Assembly: GCA_944324695.1 (NCBI GenBank)
Contig: CALUXH010000037.1
Coordinates: 1-33,124, forward strand
Direction: 5' to 3'
Length of the DNA stretch: 33,124 nt
Origin: an uncultured Elusimicrobiales bacterium
GTDB taxonomy: Bacteria > Elusimicrobiota > Elusimicrobia > Elusimicrobiales > Elusimicrobiaceae
Part shown: piece after piece, positions 23,468 to 30,879 of the stretch
Position numbering within the stretch: position 1 is the stretch's first letter
Layout of the letters: every line of letters starts with the position of its first letter
Made by a program: the position numbers and the translations under genes
The notes under the pieces: model-generated
Databases searched by the model: none
What the model was told of the DNA's origin: nothing
Seen by the model: only the letters and a program-made list of their open reading frames with translations

Positions 23468-23472
23468 ACAAT
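23467..23472 (+). promoter_or_regulatory. -10 box of ruvC
   Basis: TACAAT followed by 6 nt and the ruvC ATG. It overlaps the terminator's T run by one base. No ribosome binding site fits in the gap. Confidence 0.55.
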
Positions 23473-23478
23473 AATTGT

Positions 23479-24051
23479 ATGACTGCAGAAAATTCCACCG
23501 TGTTGGGCATAGACCCGGGCCTGGACCGCACCGGCTGGGCCGTGGTGCGCCGCGGCCAAAGCGGAGCTCTGTCGTTGGTGGCGTGCGGACTGATACACAC
23601 CGCCGCGGGACAAGACTTACCCAAACGCCTGGATTATATTTACCAACAGATGCACAAAATCCTGGCCAAATACCGCCCCGCACAGGTGGCTATGGAGCAG
23701 AACTTTTTCTTAAAGCGCGCCATCACCATGGCCAACACCGTTATGACGCGCGGCGTAATTATTTTGGCGTGCGAGCAGGCGGGAAAAACTGTTTTCTTCT
23801 ATCCGCCCAAACGCGTTAAAATGATTTTGTGCGGCACGGGAGCGGCGGACAAAAAGCAGGTGCAGCGCATGGTCCAGCTGACGTTAAACCTGGACAAAAA
23901 ACCGGAACCGGACGACGTGGCCGACGCGGTGGCCATCGGCATTTGCCACCAGAAAACCGCCCCGCTGAACCAAAAACTTTCCGTCCAGGCCGCCTTCCTG
24001 GAAAAAATAAAGGCGGCCAAAGCCGCCCAGTTAAAAAAATTTGGAAAATAA
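23479..24051 (+). CDS. ruvC: Holliday junction resolvase RuvC
   Basis: Cuts Holliday junctions in the RuvABC pathway; 190 aa, a little longer than the E. coli enzyme. RNase H-fold catalytic acids: Asp in LGIDPGLDRTGW (residue 12), Glu in AMEQNFF (about 74), and the late Asp pair in PDDVADAVAIGICH (about 146-149). The basic C-terminus (LKKFGK) is an addition. The gene has its own promoter overlapping the yebC terminator and probably makes a leaderless mRNA. Its stop is 1 nt from the convergent pilin B stop, with no terminator between. Confidence 0.97.
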   Translation: MTAENSTVLGIDPGLDRTGWAVVRRGQSGALSLVACGLIHTAAGQDLPKRLDYIYQQMHKILAKYRPAQVAMEQNFFLKRAITMANTVMTRGVIILACEQAGKTVFFYPPKRVKMILCGTGAADKKQVQRMVQLTLNLDKKPEPDDVADAVAIGICHQKTAPLNQKLSVQAAFLEKIKAAKAAQLKKFGK

Positions 24052-24052
24052 A

Positions 24053-24508
24053 TTATTTTTTCATACAGTACCTGTTCCAATATCCCTGAGGTCCGACACC
24101 CCCCTCCTCATAAAATTCTCCCAAAGAAGCACAAAAATGTTTGGCTTCATCATGTTCGGGACGGGCATTGCAGATTTTGACACAGGTTGAATTTCCCGGC
24201 AGCCATTGCAAATAAATAGGTTCATACAACAATGTACAACCAGCCGTGCTGCACCGGTAAAGCGCCTTCTTAAAATCCGGCAATTCTATATCCAGGGCCT
24301 CCAGGGTAGTATCATAGCTTCCGTTGGCCATATAATAAATTTCATTGGCTTTAATCAGCGCGTCAAACCCCACCAATGCCTGCGTGGCGCGGGATTTGAA
24401 TACCGCTTTTTGATATTGCGGTACGGCTATAGCGGCCAAAATACCAATAATTAAAACAACGACTAACAATTCTATTAAGGTAAATGCGGCGTTTTTTTCA
24501 TTCTTCAT
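24053..24508 (-). CDS. Type IV pilin-like protein B
   Basis: 151-aa prepilin. N-terminus KNEKNA-AFTLIE: leader of 8 residues ending in Ala (not Gly) before Phe, with Glu at +5. The alpha-1 helix is AFTLIELLVVVLIIGILAA, then IAVPQYQKAV. The head has six Cys (YRC, AGC, STC, KIC, HFC, RYC) and phrases YYMANGSYDT and DEAKHFCASLG. It shares promoter, leader and helix almost base for base with pilin C (32178-32675) but the head differs. A -10 lies 6 nt before the ATG, so it is likely leaderless. It converges with ruvC. Confidence 0.92.
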   Translation of the reverse strand: MKNEKNAAFTLIELLVVVLIIGILAAIAVPQYQKAVFKSRATQALVGFDALIKANEIYYMANGSYDTTLEALDIELPDFKKALYRCSTAGCTLLYEPIYLQWLPGNSTCVKICNARPEHDEAKHFCASLGEFYEEGGVGPQGYWNRYCMKK

Positions 24509-24514
24509 GCCAAA

Positions 24515-24542
24515 AGTGTATCAAAAAAAAAAAACGAGTCAA
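24515..24542 (-). promoter_or_regulatory. Pilin B promoter with T12 spacer
   Basis: On the minus strand TTGACT (24537-24542), 16-nt spacer CG-T12-GA, TACACT (24515-24520), then 6 nt and ATG. The architecture is identical to that of pilin C. Confidence 0.75.
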
Positions 24543-24626
24543 GGCAAGGCCGTTAAACGACAAAAACATCCGGCGAAAAACAGTAACAACAAGCGGCGTA
24601 ACGACCGCGACAAAAAAGACTATTTT

Positions 24627-24646
24627 CTGAAATAATTTCCGGATGA
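24627..24646. repeat. CTGAAATAA element, copy 1
   Basis: CTGAAATAATTTCCGGATGA here and CTGAAATAAGTTCAGGATGA at 32836-32855 differ at two positions. Both lie upstream of pilin genes. The second copy forms a clean hairpin; this one does so only partly. Confidence 0.45.
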
Positions 24647-24813
24647 CGGCTGATTTGGGAGGACTTTATAGTTATGCCCCAGGACGCTGTTTTTAGGGTT
24701 CGGGATGATTTTTAAAATAAAAGCTCATGCCGAATGTATGTCAGCATTTTCTCCGCTCTTATAACCTCCCCGGGTTTACGCCCGGGATTTATTGTGAGCG
24801 GTATTTATAAAAT

Positions 24814-24836
24814 GCCCGCGTTTTTTAAACGCGGGC
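24814..24836 (-). terminator. Intrinsic terminator of the dnaJ-like gene
   Basis: GCCCGCGTTT (24814-24823) and AAACGCGGGC (24827-24836) form a perfect 10-bp stem with a 3-nt loop. On the minus strand it is followed by ATTTTAT. It is 28 nt after the stop. Confidence 0.8.
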
Positions 24837-24864
24837 GTTTTATTCCATAGTGTATGGAGAAAAA

Positions 24865-25836
24865 CTAACTGATCTGCGCCAAACGCGCAAACAGGTCTTT
24901 CTGCTCTTTGGTCAGCGTGCGCGGCACGTCTATGGTCAGCGTAACGTAAAGACTGCCTTTGCTGTTTAAGCCTTTGCCGCTGAGTTTAAGTTTTTTGCCG
25001 TTGTGCGTACCGGCGGGCACTTTAACTTTGACGGGCCCGTCCAGCGTCGGCACGTAAATGGTGCCGCCCAGCGCGGCCGTCCACGGCATCAGCGTAACGG
25101 GCACATGCAAGTCGTCGCCTTCCAAGCGGTAGGTTAAATGCGGGCGGATTTTAATGGTTAAATACAAATCTCCGTTCCCGCGTGAAGTCGGGTTGCCCAA
25201 TCCGGTGAGATTGATGCGCTTGCCTTCCCCCACGCCGGCGGGAAGTTTCACCGTTACATTGCGTCCGCCGGGCAAAGTCAGCTGCATGGGGCCGCCGCGG
25301 TGCGCATCTTCCAAATTTAACGCCAGTTCCGCTTCCATATCTCCGCTGCGCTGGGAAGCCCCCGCGCCGCGGCCGCCGCCGAAACCTGAAAACCCGCCAA
25401 ATCCGCCACCCATTCCGCCAAAAATGCTTTGGAAGAAATCGCTGAAATCGGCCCCGCCAAAATTACCGCCGCCGTTGGAACTGAAATTATAATAGGTGTT
25501 TCCGTTGCCTCCGCCGTACTGTTGGTATGCGCCGCCGAACGGATTGCCTCCGGCATAAGAACGGCTGCGGGCGCCGGACGCGCCTCCGCCGCGCGCATAA
25601 TTTTGGTAGCCTTCCTGGCCCACCTGGTCATAAATGGCGCGCTTCTGTTTATCCGACAACACCGCATAGGCTTCGTTTACGTCTTTAAATTTTTCGGTCA
25701 TGGCCGCTTTTTCGCTTTCCGGGTGCAAATCCGGATGGTATTTGCGCGCGGCCGTTTTGAACGCTTTTTTAATTTCGGCGTCCGTGGCGTTTTTGTTCAC
25801 GCCCAAAATTTTGTAATAATCTTTATACTCTGCCAT
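24865..25836 (-). CDS. J-domain co-chaperone, CbpA-like (DnaJ type II)
   Basis: 323-aa Hsp40 that stimulates DnaK ATPase and delivers substrates. J domain at residues 1-72 with the HPD triad in KYHPDLHPE. A Gly/Phe/Tyr-rich region (about 80-165, with runs such as GGGFGGFSGFGGG) links to the C-terminal peptide-binding domains (LPGGRNVTVKLPAGVGEGKRI, VKVPAGTHNGKKLKLSGKGL). The Cys-rich zinc finger (CxxCxGxG repeats) of true DnaJ is absent, so it is CbpA-like. A ribosome binding site (AAGGGGGAAAG) precedes the ATG. dnaK and grpE are not nearby. Divergent from an MFS gene. Confidence 0.94.
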   Translation of the reverse strand: MAEYKDYYKILGVNKNATDAEIKKAFKTAARKYHPDLHPESEKAAMTEKFKDVNEAYAVLSDKQKRAIYDQVGQEGYQNYARGGGASGARSRSYAGGNPFGGAYQQYGGGNGNTYYNFSSNGGGNFGGADFSDFFQSIFGGMGGGFGGFSGFGGGRGAGASQRSGDMEAELALNLEDAHRGGPMQLTLPGGRNVTVKLPAGVGEGKRINLTGLGNPTSRGNGDLYLTIKIRPHLTYRLEGDDLHVPVTLMPWTAALGGTIYVPTLDGPVKVKVPAGTHNGKKLKLSGKGLNSKGSLYVTLTIDVPRTLTKEQKDLFARLAQIS

Positions 25837-25885
25837 ACTTTCCCCCTTCTGCCCCCCATTTTATATAATTTCTCCAGGGGAAACA

Positions 25886-27214
25886 ATGCTGCTCATATCA
25901 CAACACGCAAACAGCAAAACGCCGCTTCGGCTGCTTTGGACGGCCGAAGGCGTTTCGTCTTTGGTAAACCAGTTCATGCAGCTGCTGCTGCCGTGGTATG
26001 TTTTAAGCACCACCGGCAGCCTGCTCTGGACGGGGTTTATCGCTTTTTGCGCACTGCTGCCCAATATTTTTTCCTCGCTTTTCGGCGGACAGGTTATAGA
26101 TAAGTTGGGCCGTTCCAAAACCATGCTGGGCTGTGAGCTGATTCAATTTATCCTGCTGGGACTGATTCCCGTTTTAATTCTGCGGGGAATAGATTACCCC
26201 TGGCTTATCGGCCTGCTGATTTTTTTAAGTTCCTTTTTTGACGCACCCGGCCAGCTGGCGCGCACGGCGCTGGCGCCCACATTCTCCCGCTATGCCGAGG
26301 TGCCTCTTTCGCGCACGACGGGCGTGGTGGAAGCGCTGGACGGATTTATGGCCGTGTTCGGCCCGCTGCTGGGCGGCATTTTGATAGCGGCGGCGGGGCT
26401 GTTTGCCTCCTGGCTGGCCGTGGCGGCGATGTGTTTGATAATTGTTATATTAAGCGTCCAAATTTACAGCCGCCGCAACAAACGCACGCAGCCAAACGCC
26501 ACCTCTTTCCGCCACGCCCGCGATTTACTGCGCAAAGACGATATCCTGCGCCAAAGCATTTTGTTTACCATGCCCTTCTTTATCTTGGGGCAGTCCTGGG
26601 AGCTGCTGTTGGTACCCGGATATATTTATCACTATGGCTATGGCACGGTATACCTGGGGCTGCTGGGGGCCTCTTTCGGATTGGGAGCTTTCCTCGGCGC
26701 CGTGAGTTTCGCCCGCGCCGCGAAAAAATTTAAATTTTTTACCCTGCTGACGGCCAATTACGCCGCCTATTTGCTGTCCGTTTTAGTGCTGTATTTTAAT
26801 TTGCCCAAACCATTGGTACTGGCGGCCACGGTGTTGTGCGGTATGCCTTTCGGCGCGTTTTCCGCCATGATATCTACGCTGATTTTACTGCGCGCTCCGG
26901 AAAACGTGCGCGGCAAAATACTGGGACTTTTCGGCACGGCCTCTTACACGGTGGAAAGCGTCTGCGTACTGCTGATTGCCCTGCTGATGCACGCCGCGGG
27001 CCTGCACGTCACGCTGGCGTTTATCGCGTTGGTCTTTGCGGGGCTGGTGATTTGGAGCGTAACGCGGCGCAGAGACAAAGATTTTTGGGCCGCCACCTCC
27101 GGGAAAACACCACTGCCTCCGGAAGAAAAAATCAAAAAGAAACAACAAGCTCTTTTAGAGTACAAAGCGGGCACCCGGGTGCGGCGCACGGCGCACCTGC
27201 CGCAGACCAAATAA
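25886..27214 (+). CDS. MFS transporter (EntS/MFS_3-like)
   Basis: 442-aa major facilitator with about 12 hydrophobic segments and a 45-residue charged cytoplasmic tail. Starts at 25886 with AGGGG 5 nt upstream. The helix 2-3 loop reads GGQVIDKLGRSK. The N-terminus (LRLLWTAEGVSSLVNQFMQLLLPWYVLSTTGS) resembles the MFS_3 / enterobactin-exporter-type group. The substrate is unknown. The short 49-nt gap to the divergent dnaJ-like gene holds both promoters. No siderophore or drug-resistance genes lie nearby to suggest a role. Confidence 0.9.
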   Translation: MLLISQHANSKTPLRLLWTAEGVSSLVNQFMQLLLPWYVLSTTGSLLWTGFIAFCALLPNIFSSLFGGQVIDKLGRSKTMLGCELIQFILLGLIPVLILRGIDYPWLIGLLIFLSSFFDAPGQLARTALAPTFSRYAEVPLSRTTGVVEALDGFMAVFGPLLGGILIAAAGLFASWLAVAAMCLIIVILSVQIYSRRNKRTQPNATSFRHARDLLRKDDILRQSILFTMPFFILGQSWELLLVPGYIYHYGYGTVYLGLLGASFGLGAFLGAVSFARAAKKFKFFTLLTANYAAYLLSVLVLYFNLPKPLVLAATVLCGMPFGAFSAMISTLILLRAPENVRGKILGLFGTASYTVESVCVLLIALLMHAAGLHVTLAFIALVFAGLVIWSVTRRRDKDFWAATSGKTPLPPEEKIKKKQQALLEYKAGTRVRRTAHLPQTK

Positions 27215-27261
27215 TTTTCCCGACGGGAAAATGAACTATTTACAAAGTATTTTTTTTTAGG

Positions 27262-27267
27262 TAAAAT
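27262..27267 (+). promoter_or_regulatory. -10 box of tRNA-Asn
   Basis: TAAAAT lies 28 nt before the tRNA. It resembles the TAnAAT hexamers of other promoters here but has GG and not GC in front. Confidence 0.4.
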
Positions 27268-27295
27268 AAATAGGTCGGAAGTAAACACGATTTAT

Positions 27296-27367
27296 TCCCC
27301 GATAGCTCAATGGTGGAGCGACCGGCTGTTAACCGGTAGGTTGTAGGTTCGAGTCCTACTCGGGGAG
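27296..27367 (+). tRNA. tRNA-Asn (anticodon GTT)
   Basis: 72-nt cloverleaf: acceptor TCCCCGA / TCGGGGA, D stem GCTC/GAGC, anticodon stem ACCGG/CCGGT around CTGTTAA (anticodon GTT), T arm GTAGG-TTCGAGT-CCTAC, discriminator G. CCA is not encoded. It is a complete gene with its own terminator just downstream. Confidence 0.96.
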
Positions 27368-27385
27368 CATTTTTAAGACGGAGTA

Positions 27386-27430
27386 CTGCCAAATTTACCG
27401 CTAAATGACTGTGGATTTGGCAGTTTTTTT
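27386..27430 (+). terminator. Intrinsic terminator after tRNA-Asn
   Basis: CTGCCAAAT (27386-27394) and ATTTGGCAG (27415-27423) form a 9-bp stem, then T7 (27424-27430). It starts 19 nt after the tRNA. Confidence 0.85.
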
Positions 27431-27440
27431 ATATCAAAAA

Positions 27441-27469
27441 CCCCCAGCCTCGCACTGGGGGATTTTTTT
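27441..27469. terminator. Bidirectional terminator between tRNA-Asn and cupin
   Basis: CCCCCAG (27441-27447) and CTGGGGG (27455-27461), with T7 on the plus strand and T5 on the minus strand. It would end both the plus-strand tRNA transcript and the minus-strand cupin transcript, about 130 nt after the cupin stop. I see no convincing gene in that gap (27470-27598). Confidence 0.85.
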
Positions 27470-27598
27470 AGCAACACTTAAATTTTTTGCGCATGGCAAA
27501 TTCTTCTTTTTTGCCTGTCTTCCAACCCGGCTGTGAAGATGTACAAGCTATCCATAAACATCCCCGCAAGCATGGAGAGAACGAAAAAGCCGGCAGAT

Positions 27599-28036
27599 TC
27601 ATTTCCACTTGGCCACTGCTTCTGCAGGCAGACCGTCATCGCCCGTCCACTCCCGCAGGGAACCGGCTTTGGACTGTATACACATAAACACCAAGCCGCC
27701 TTTGCCGGCTTTGATATTGCGCACGCCTTTGGGGCTTACGCGCACGACGGATCCTTCTTTAATTTCAAACACTTCCCCGTCAATCTGCATTTGTCCTTGT
27801 CCTTGCAGCACGATATAGACTTCTTCGTTTTCTTTGTGCGTATGGAAAAACGGCACGGCCGCCCCTTCGGGCATGGAACCGAAAGAGATTTCACTGCCGG
27901 TGGTGCCCAGCGCCTCTTTCAAAAACACTTTCCCCTGAAACGGGCCCGTTACATACTGCGCAATTTCCGCCCACGGACCGGCGTTGACGGCTTTAAAATT
28001 TTCGCCCCGGGCGAGAGTTTGCAATTCTTTGCTCAT
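27599..28036 (-). CDS. Cupin-domain protein
   Basis: 145-aa single-domain cupin. The metal-binding motif 1 reads PFFHTHKENEEVYIVLQGQG (two His and a Glu, about residues 62-80) and motif 2 is degenerate (SVVRVSPKGVRNIKAG; the usual PxGxxH His is an Asn). It is a likely small-molecule or redox-linked enzyme or sensor; no substrate is predicted. The ribosome binding site AGGAGG lies 6 nt before the ATG. It is divergent from an HxlR-type regulator, and HxlR-type regulators are often placed next to the genes they control. Confidence 0.88.
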   Translation of the reverse strand: MSKELQTLARGENFKAVNAGPWAEIAQYVTGPFQGKVFLKEALGTTGSEISFGSMPEGAAVPFFHTHKENEEVYIVLQGQGQMQIDGEVFEIKEGSVVRVSPKGVRNIKAGKGGLVFMCIQSKAGSLREWTGDDGLPAEAVAKWK

Positions 28037-28088
28037 AAGAGCCTCCTGTAAATGAATTTTATAGTATAATAAAATTTGTAAGCGCTAT

Positions 28089-28116
28089 TTGTAAAGTAGG
28101 CACTTTTTTGTATTAT
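28089..28116 (+). promoter_or_regulatory. Promoter of the HxlR regulator gene
   Basis: TTGTAA (28089-28094), 16-nt spacer, TATTAT (28111-28116). The ATG is 52 nt further on, with GGAG before it. Confidence 0.5.
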
Positions 28117-28138
28117 AAGTACCTTTTAGTAACTATTA
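28117..28138. promoter_or_regulatory. Candidate HxlR-family operator
   Basis: AAGTACCTTTTAGTAACTATTA directly after the -10, with the near-palindromic core TAGTAACTA (28127-28135). The motif recalls the AGTAACTA-type sites of YodB/HxlR-family regulators. It is tentative and is supported only by position and resemblance. Confidence 0.35.
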
Positions 28139-28168
28139 GCCGCACCGCCGGCCTGAAACGGAGAAATT

Positions 28169-28516
28169 ATGCCACAAAAACCTTTGCCCCCCTGCCCCGT
28201 CGCCACAACGGTGGAACTGATTGGCAATAAGTGGAAACTGCTGATTCTGCGCGACTTAATGGGCGGTACACGTCGCTTTGGACAGTTGCGCGCCTCCGTC
28301 AGCGGCATCAGCCAAAAAGTGCTGACGCAAAATCTGCGCTCCATGGAGTCTGACGGCCTGGTTCTGCGCAAAGTATACGCGGAAGTTCCCCCGCGCGTGG
28401 AATACAGCCTGACCCCTATGGGGCGTTCCCTCGCGCCCGTTATAGACATAATGGCGCAATGGGGCGAAAAATACAAAAAAGCCGCCGCGCGCAGAACCAA
28501 CAAAAAGGGCGTTTAA
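28169..28516 (+). CDS. HxlR-family winged-helix transcriptional regulator
   Basis: 115-aa winged-helix protein. Starts PLPPCPVATTVELIGNKWKLLILRDLMGGTRRFGQL, the HxlR hallmark with a single N-terminal Cys (C9) at the position that senses oxidants or electrophiles in YodB/HypR-type proteins. The recognition region ISQKVLTQNLRSMESDGLVLRKVY and wing PPRVEYSLTPMGRSL follow. It probably controls the divergent cupin gene and/or the two OsmC genes 87 nt downstream. An operator candidate lies in its own leader. Confidence 0.94.
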   Translation: MPQKPLPPCPVATTVELIGNKWKLLILRDLMGGTRRFGQLRASVSGISQKVLTQNLRSMESDGLVLRKVYAEVPPRVEYSLTPMGRSLAPVIDIMAQWGEKYKKAAARRTNKKGV

Positions 28517-28603
28517 CATTTCTGCCCGCAGCTTAATATAATTCTTTTTTCTTCTTGCCGCCAGACGGCGCAAAAAGATAGACTGTGAAAAACGGGAGGC
28601 TTT

Positions 28604-29002
28604 ATGACCAAAATCACATCCGTTTACTTAGGCGACGGCCAAACCGAACTGACCCACGGCCCCACGGGTGAACAAATTCGTACCGATCTTCCGCCCGACA
28701 ACGGCGGCAAAGGCCGCTTGTTTTCCCCCACCGATTTGCTGGCTTCGGCCTTTGCATCCTGCGTTTTGAGCATTATGGGCAAAATGGCCGCACGCACAGG
28801 CGAAGACCTAACGGGCACACGCATAGAAATAGACAAAGTCATGGCCGAAAGCCCGCGCCGCGTGGGTGAATTTGTGTTAGACATTACTTTTCCCGCGCAT
28901 TTTACCCAAGAAATGAAAGAGCGTTACGCCGGTGCGGTAAACGCCTGCCCCGTACACCACACTTTACGCGCGGACGTCAAAACGACCGTGCACATTCATT
29001 AG
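28604..29002 (+). CDS. OsmC-family peroxide-reducing protein, copy 1
   Basis: 132-aa OsmC/Ohr-like protein. The two redox Cys are in ASCVLSIMG (about residue 50) and NACPVHHTL (about 113), the spacing expected for thiol peroxidases of this superfamily. It reduces organic or other hydroperoxides with lipoyl or thiol donors in the cytoplasm. GGGAGG lies 6 nt upstream. It belongs to the YhfA-like branch of OsmC. The next gene is a paralogue 10 nt downstream, so the pair is co-transcribed, probably under HxlR control. Confidence 0.93.
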   Translation: MTKITSVYLGDGQTELTHGPTGEQIRTDLPPDNGGKGRLFSPTDLLASAFASCVLSIMGKMAARTGEDLTGTRIEIDKVMAESPRRVGEFVLDITFPAHFTQEMKERYAGAVNACPVHHTLRADVKTTVHIH

Positions 29003-29012
29003 GAGGATTTTT

Positions 29013-29402
29013 ATGGCAAACGAAATTATATGCACCTACACGGGCAACACCTGCGTCAGCATGGCTAAAGACGGCGTCAAAGATACGCTGCACACCGAAC
29101 ACAACGATAAACACGAACACATGACCCCGGGTGATATGCTGGTGGCCGCGCTGGGCGCGTGCACGCTGACTATGATGAGCGTGGTGGCGCAGAAATACGG
29201 GCACAATATGGACGGCACCAAAATCGTGCTTTCGTCCGTTTTCGGTCCCAATGCCGGCGGTCTGGAAGAAGTGCACCTGCATATTACCTTCCCGCAGGGC
29301 ACCGATGAAGACATGAAAAAACGCTATTTGGGCGTGGTCAATCTCTGCCCCGTACATAAAAGTTTAAATCCGGCCATTAAATTTACCGTAGAAGCGCATT
29401 AA
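29013..29402 (+). CDS. OsmC-family peroxide-reducing protein, copy 2
   Basis: 129-aa paralogue of the upstream gene. Cys in GACTLTMMS and LCPVHKSL mark the active site; the intervening segment FPQGTDEDMKKRYLGVVN mirrors FPAHFTQEMKERYAGAVN of copy 1. The two are clearly homologous but well diverged, so the duplication is old or the pair was assembled. AGGAGG lies 7 nt before the ATG. A strong terminator follows 6 nt after the stop. Confidence 0.93.
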   Translation: MANEIICTYTGNTCVSMAKDGVKDTLHTEHNDKHEHMTPGDMLVAALGACTLTMMSVVAQKYGHNMDGTKIVLSSVFGPNAGGLEEVHLHITFPQGTDEDMKKRYLGVVNLCPVHKSLNPAIKFTVEAH

Positions 29403-29408
29403 AACGCA

Positions 29409-29432
29409 CCCCGCCTTCGGGCGGGGTTTTTT
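29409..29432 (+). terminator. Intrinsic terminator of the OsmC pair
   Basis: CCCCGCC (29409-29415), loop TTCG, GGCGGGG (29420-29426), then T6. The next promoter begins 18 nt later. Confidence 0.92.
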
Positions 29433-29449
29433 ATACTGCGGGGTAAACT

Positions 29450-29458
29450 TGCTACAAT
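29450..29458 (+). promoter_or_regulatory. Extended -10 of the trkH-like gene
   Basis: TGC-TACAAT, then 5 nt (AAAAT) and ATG. Too short for a leader with ribosome binding site. Confidence 0.6.
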
Positions 29459-29463
29459 AAAAT

Positions 29464-30843
29464 ATGTTTGCAAATTTTTCCTGGCGCAATGCCTGGCAGT
29501 CCGCCCGGGCATTCACCCATACGGCACTGCGCAAATATGCTATGTTCGTGCTGCGCCTGTCCCCTTCGCAAAATATTTTGCAGGGTATGCTGCTTTATAC
29601 GTTTTTGGGCTGGATTGCACTGTCTCTGCCGTTTATGGACAACGGCCAGGTGGGACTGCTGGACAATCTGTTCACCGCCGCGTCCGCCATGTCCACCACC
29701 GGACTGAGCAGCGTCAATTTTGCCGACTCATACACTTTTCTGGGCAAGCTGGTCGTCCTGATACTTATGCAGGCGGGCGGTATCGGCTATATGACGATGT
29801 CCTCTTTCTTGTACCTGTCTTTTTCGCGCCGTCTGCGCCTGCGTCATAAAGAAGTGCTGAACACGGAGTTTGCCCTGCCGCGCACCGTGCGGCTGCAGGA
29901 CTTTTTGCGTACGGCCATTATTTTTACGTTTATGGCGGAAATTATCGGCGCGGCGTTTCTAACAAATTACTTTTACCGCCACGACTATGGATTTATGCAG
30001 GCTCTTTGGTACGGCATTTTCCACAGCGTATCGGCTTTTTGTACGGCGGGCATTACGCTGTTTCCGGACAATCTGATGTCTTTCGCCGACAGCAAAACCA
30101 TCAACATCGTCATTTCCGTACTTTCGCTGGCGGGAGCCATGGGCTTTATCGTGGTGACGGATATGTTTAACTGGCTGGTGCGCCGAAGCAAAGAAATTTC
30201 CTATACCAGCAAAATTATTATCGTATTTACGCTGGGCGCTTTGCTGTTGGCCACATTCTTTATTCTTATTACCAATCCGCACCTGACGGCTGCGCAGGCG
30301 GCCTTTCAAGCCACGGCAGCCATGACGACGGCGGGATTTAATACGGTGCCGCTGTCCGCCCTGTCGGCCGGCGCGCTGATGGTGCTGATGGCGTTAATGT
30401 CTGTAGGAGGTTCCCCTTCCGGCACCGGCGGCGGCATCAAAACAACAGCCGCCACCTGCCTGCTGGCTATTGTATCCAGCCACCTGCAGGGACGCAAGCA
30501 AATTACCTTCCTAGGCAAAGAAATTCCCACTTACCGTCTATACATCGCCACGTCCAGTTTTATCTTTTATATTTTCCTGCTGTTTGTTACGCTGTTTTTA
30601 CTGGTATGGACGGAAAGTCTGCCGTTTTTGGATTTGCTGTTTGAAGCCACGGCCGCACTGGCTACGGCGGGCATCGGCTCCGGTGTGACGGAACAGTTAA
30701 GCCCGCTGGGCAAACTGATTATCATAGCGGCCATGCTGGTGGGCCGCGTAGGCGTTGTTACCTTCGGCATGGCTCTGCTGAACCAAACCGACGAAGACGA
30801 AGAACCGCAAGCGCCCGCCAAACACGAAGATTTGGCCGTTTGA
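29464..30843 (+). CDS. TrkH/KtrB-family potassium channel subunit
   Basis: 459-aa inner-membrane K+ translocation subunit. Four pore-loop repeats with selectivity-filter glycines: MSTTGLSSV, CTAGITLF, MTTAGFNTV and LATAGIGSG. The hallmark GGSPSGTGGGIKTT (about residues 316-330) lies in repeat 3. About eight to ten hydrophobic segments. It is about as long as KtrB and smaller than E. coli TrkH. The regulatory subunit (TrkA/KtrA, with RCK/KTN domains) is not adjacent. Leaderless start predicted. A basic N-terminal 40-residue stretch precedes the first helix. Confidence 0.94.
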   Translation: MFANFSWRNAWQSARAFTHTALRKYAMFVLRLSPSQNILQGMLLYTFLGWIALSLPFMDNGQVGLLDNLFTAASAMSTTGLSSVNFADSYTFLGKLVVLILMQAGGIGYMTMSSFLYLSFSRRLRLRHKEVLNTEFALPRTVRLQDFLRTAIIFTFMAEIIGAAFLTNYFYRHDYGFMQALWYGIFHSVSAFCTAGITLFPDNLMSFADSKTINIVISVLSLAGAMGFIVVTDMFNWLVRRSKEISYTSKIIIVFTLGALLLATFFILITNPHLTAAQAAFQATAAMTTAGFNTVPLSALSAGALMVLMALMSVGGSPSGTGGGIKTTAATCLLAIVSSHLQGRKQITFLGKEIPTYRLYIATSSFIFYIFLLFVTLFLLVWTESLPFLDLLFEATAALATAGIGSGVTEQLSPLGKLIIIAAMLVGRVGVVTFGMALLNQTDEDEEPQAPAKHEDLAV

Positions 30844-30864
30844 CCTCTGCATAACGGCCAAAAC

Positions 30865-30873
30865 TGCTAGAAT
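30865..30873 (+). promoter_or_regulatory. Extended -10 of rimO
   Basis: TGC-TAGAAT, then 6 nt (ATATAT) and ATG. No ribosome binding site is present. TTGACC (30839-30844) lies upstream, but 23 nt from the hexamer, so it is not a good -35. Confidence 0.6.
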
Positions 30874-30879
30874 ATATAT

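Larger units (their letters stand above)
24509..24864. other. Intergenic region between pilin B and dnaJ-like gene
   Basis: A 356-nt gap. It contains the pilin B promoter (24515-24542), a CTGAAATAAxTTC element (24627-24646) shared with the pilin C upstream region, a CCCCGGG/CCCGGG hairpin (24768-24786) and the terminator of the dnaJ-like gene (24814-24836). No gene is seen. Confidence 0.5.

Noticed and set aside
27215-27231. TTTTCCC/GGGAAAA hairpin after the second MFS gene as a terminator
   Set aside because: Short loop and stem with no T run on the plus strand, so it is too weak to call.
27470-27598. Possible short minus-strand peptides between cupin and its terminator
   Set aside because: Two short frames exist (one ending in a Cys-Cys tail) but neither has a ribosome binding site, and they are too short to judge.
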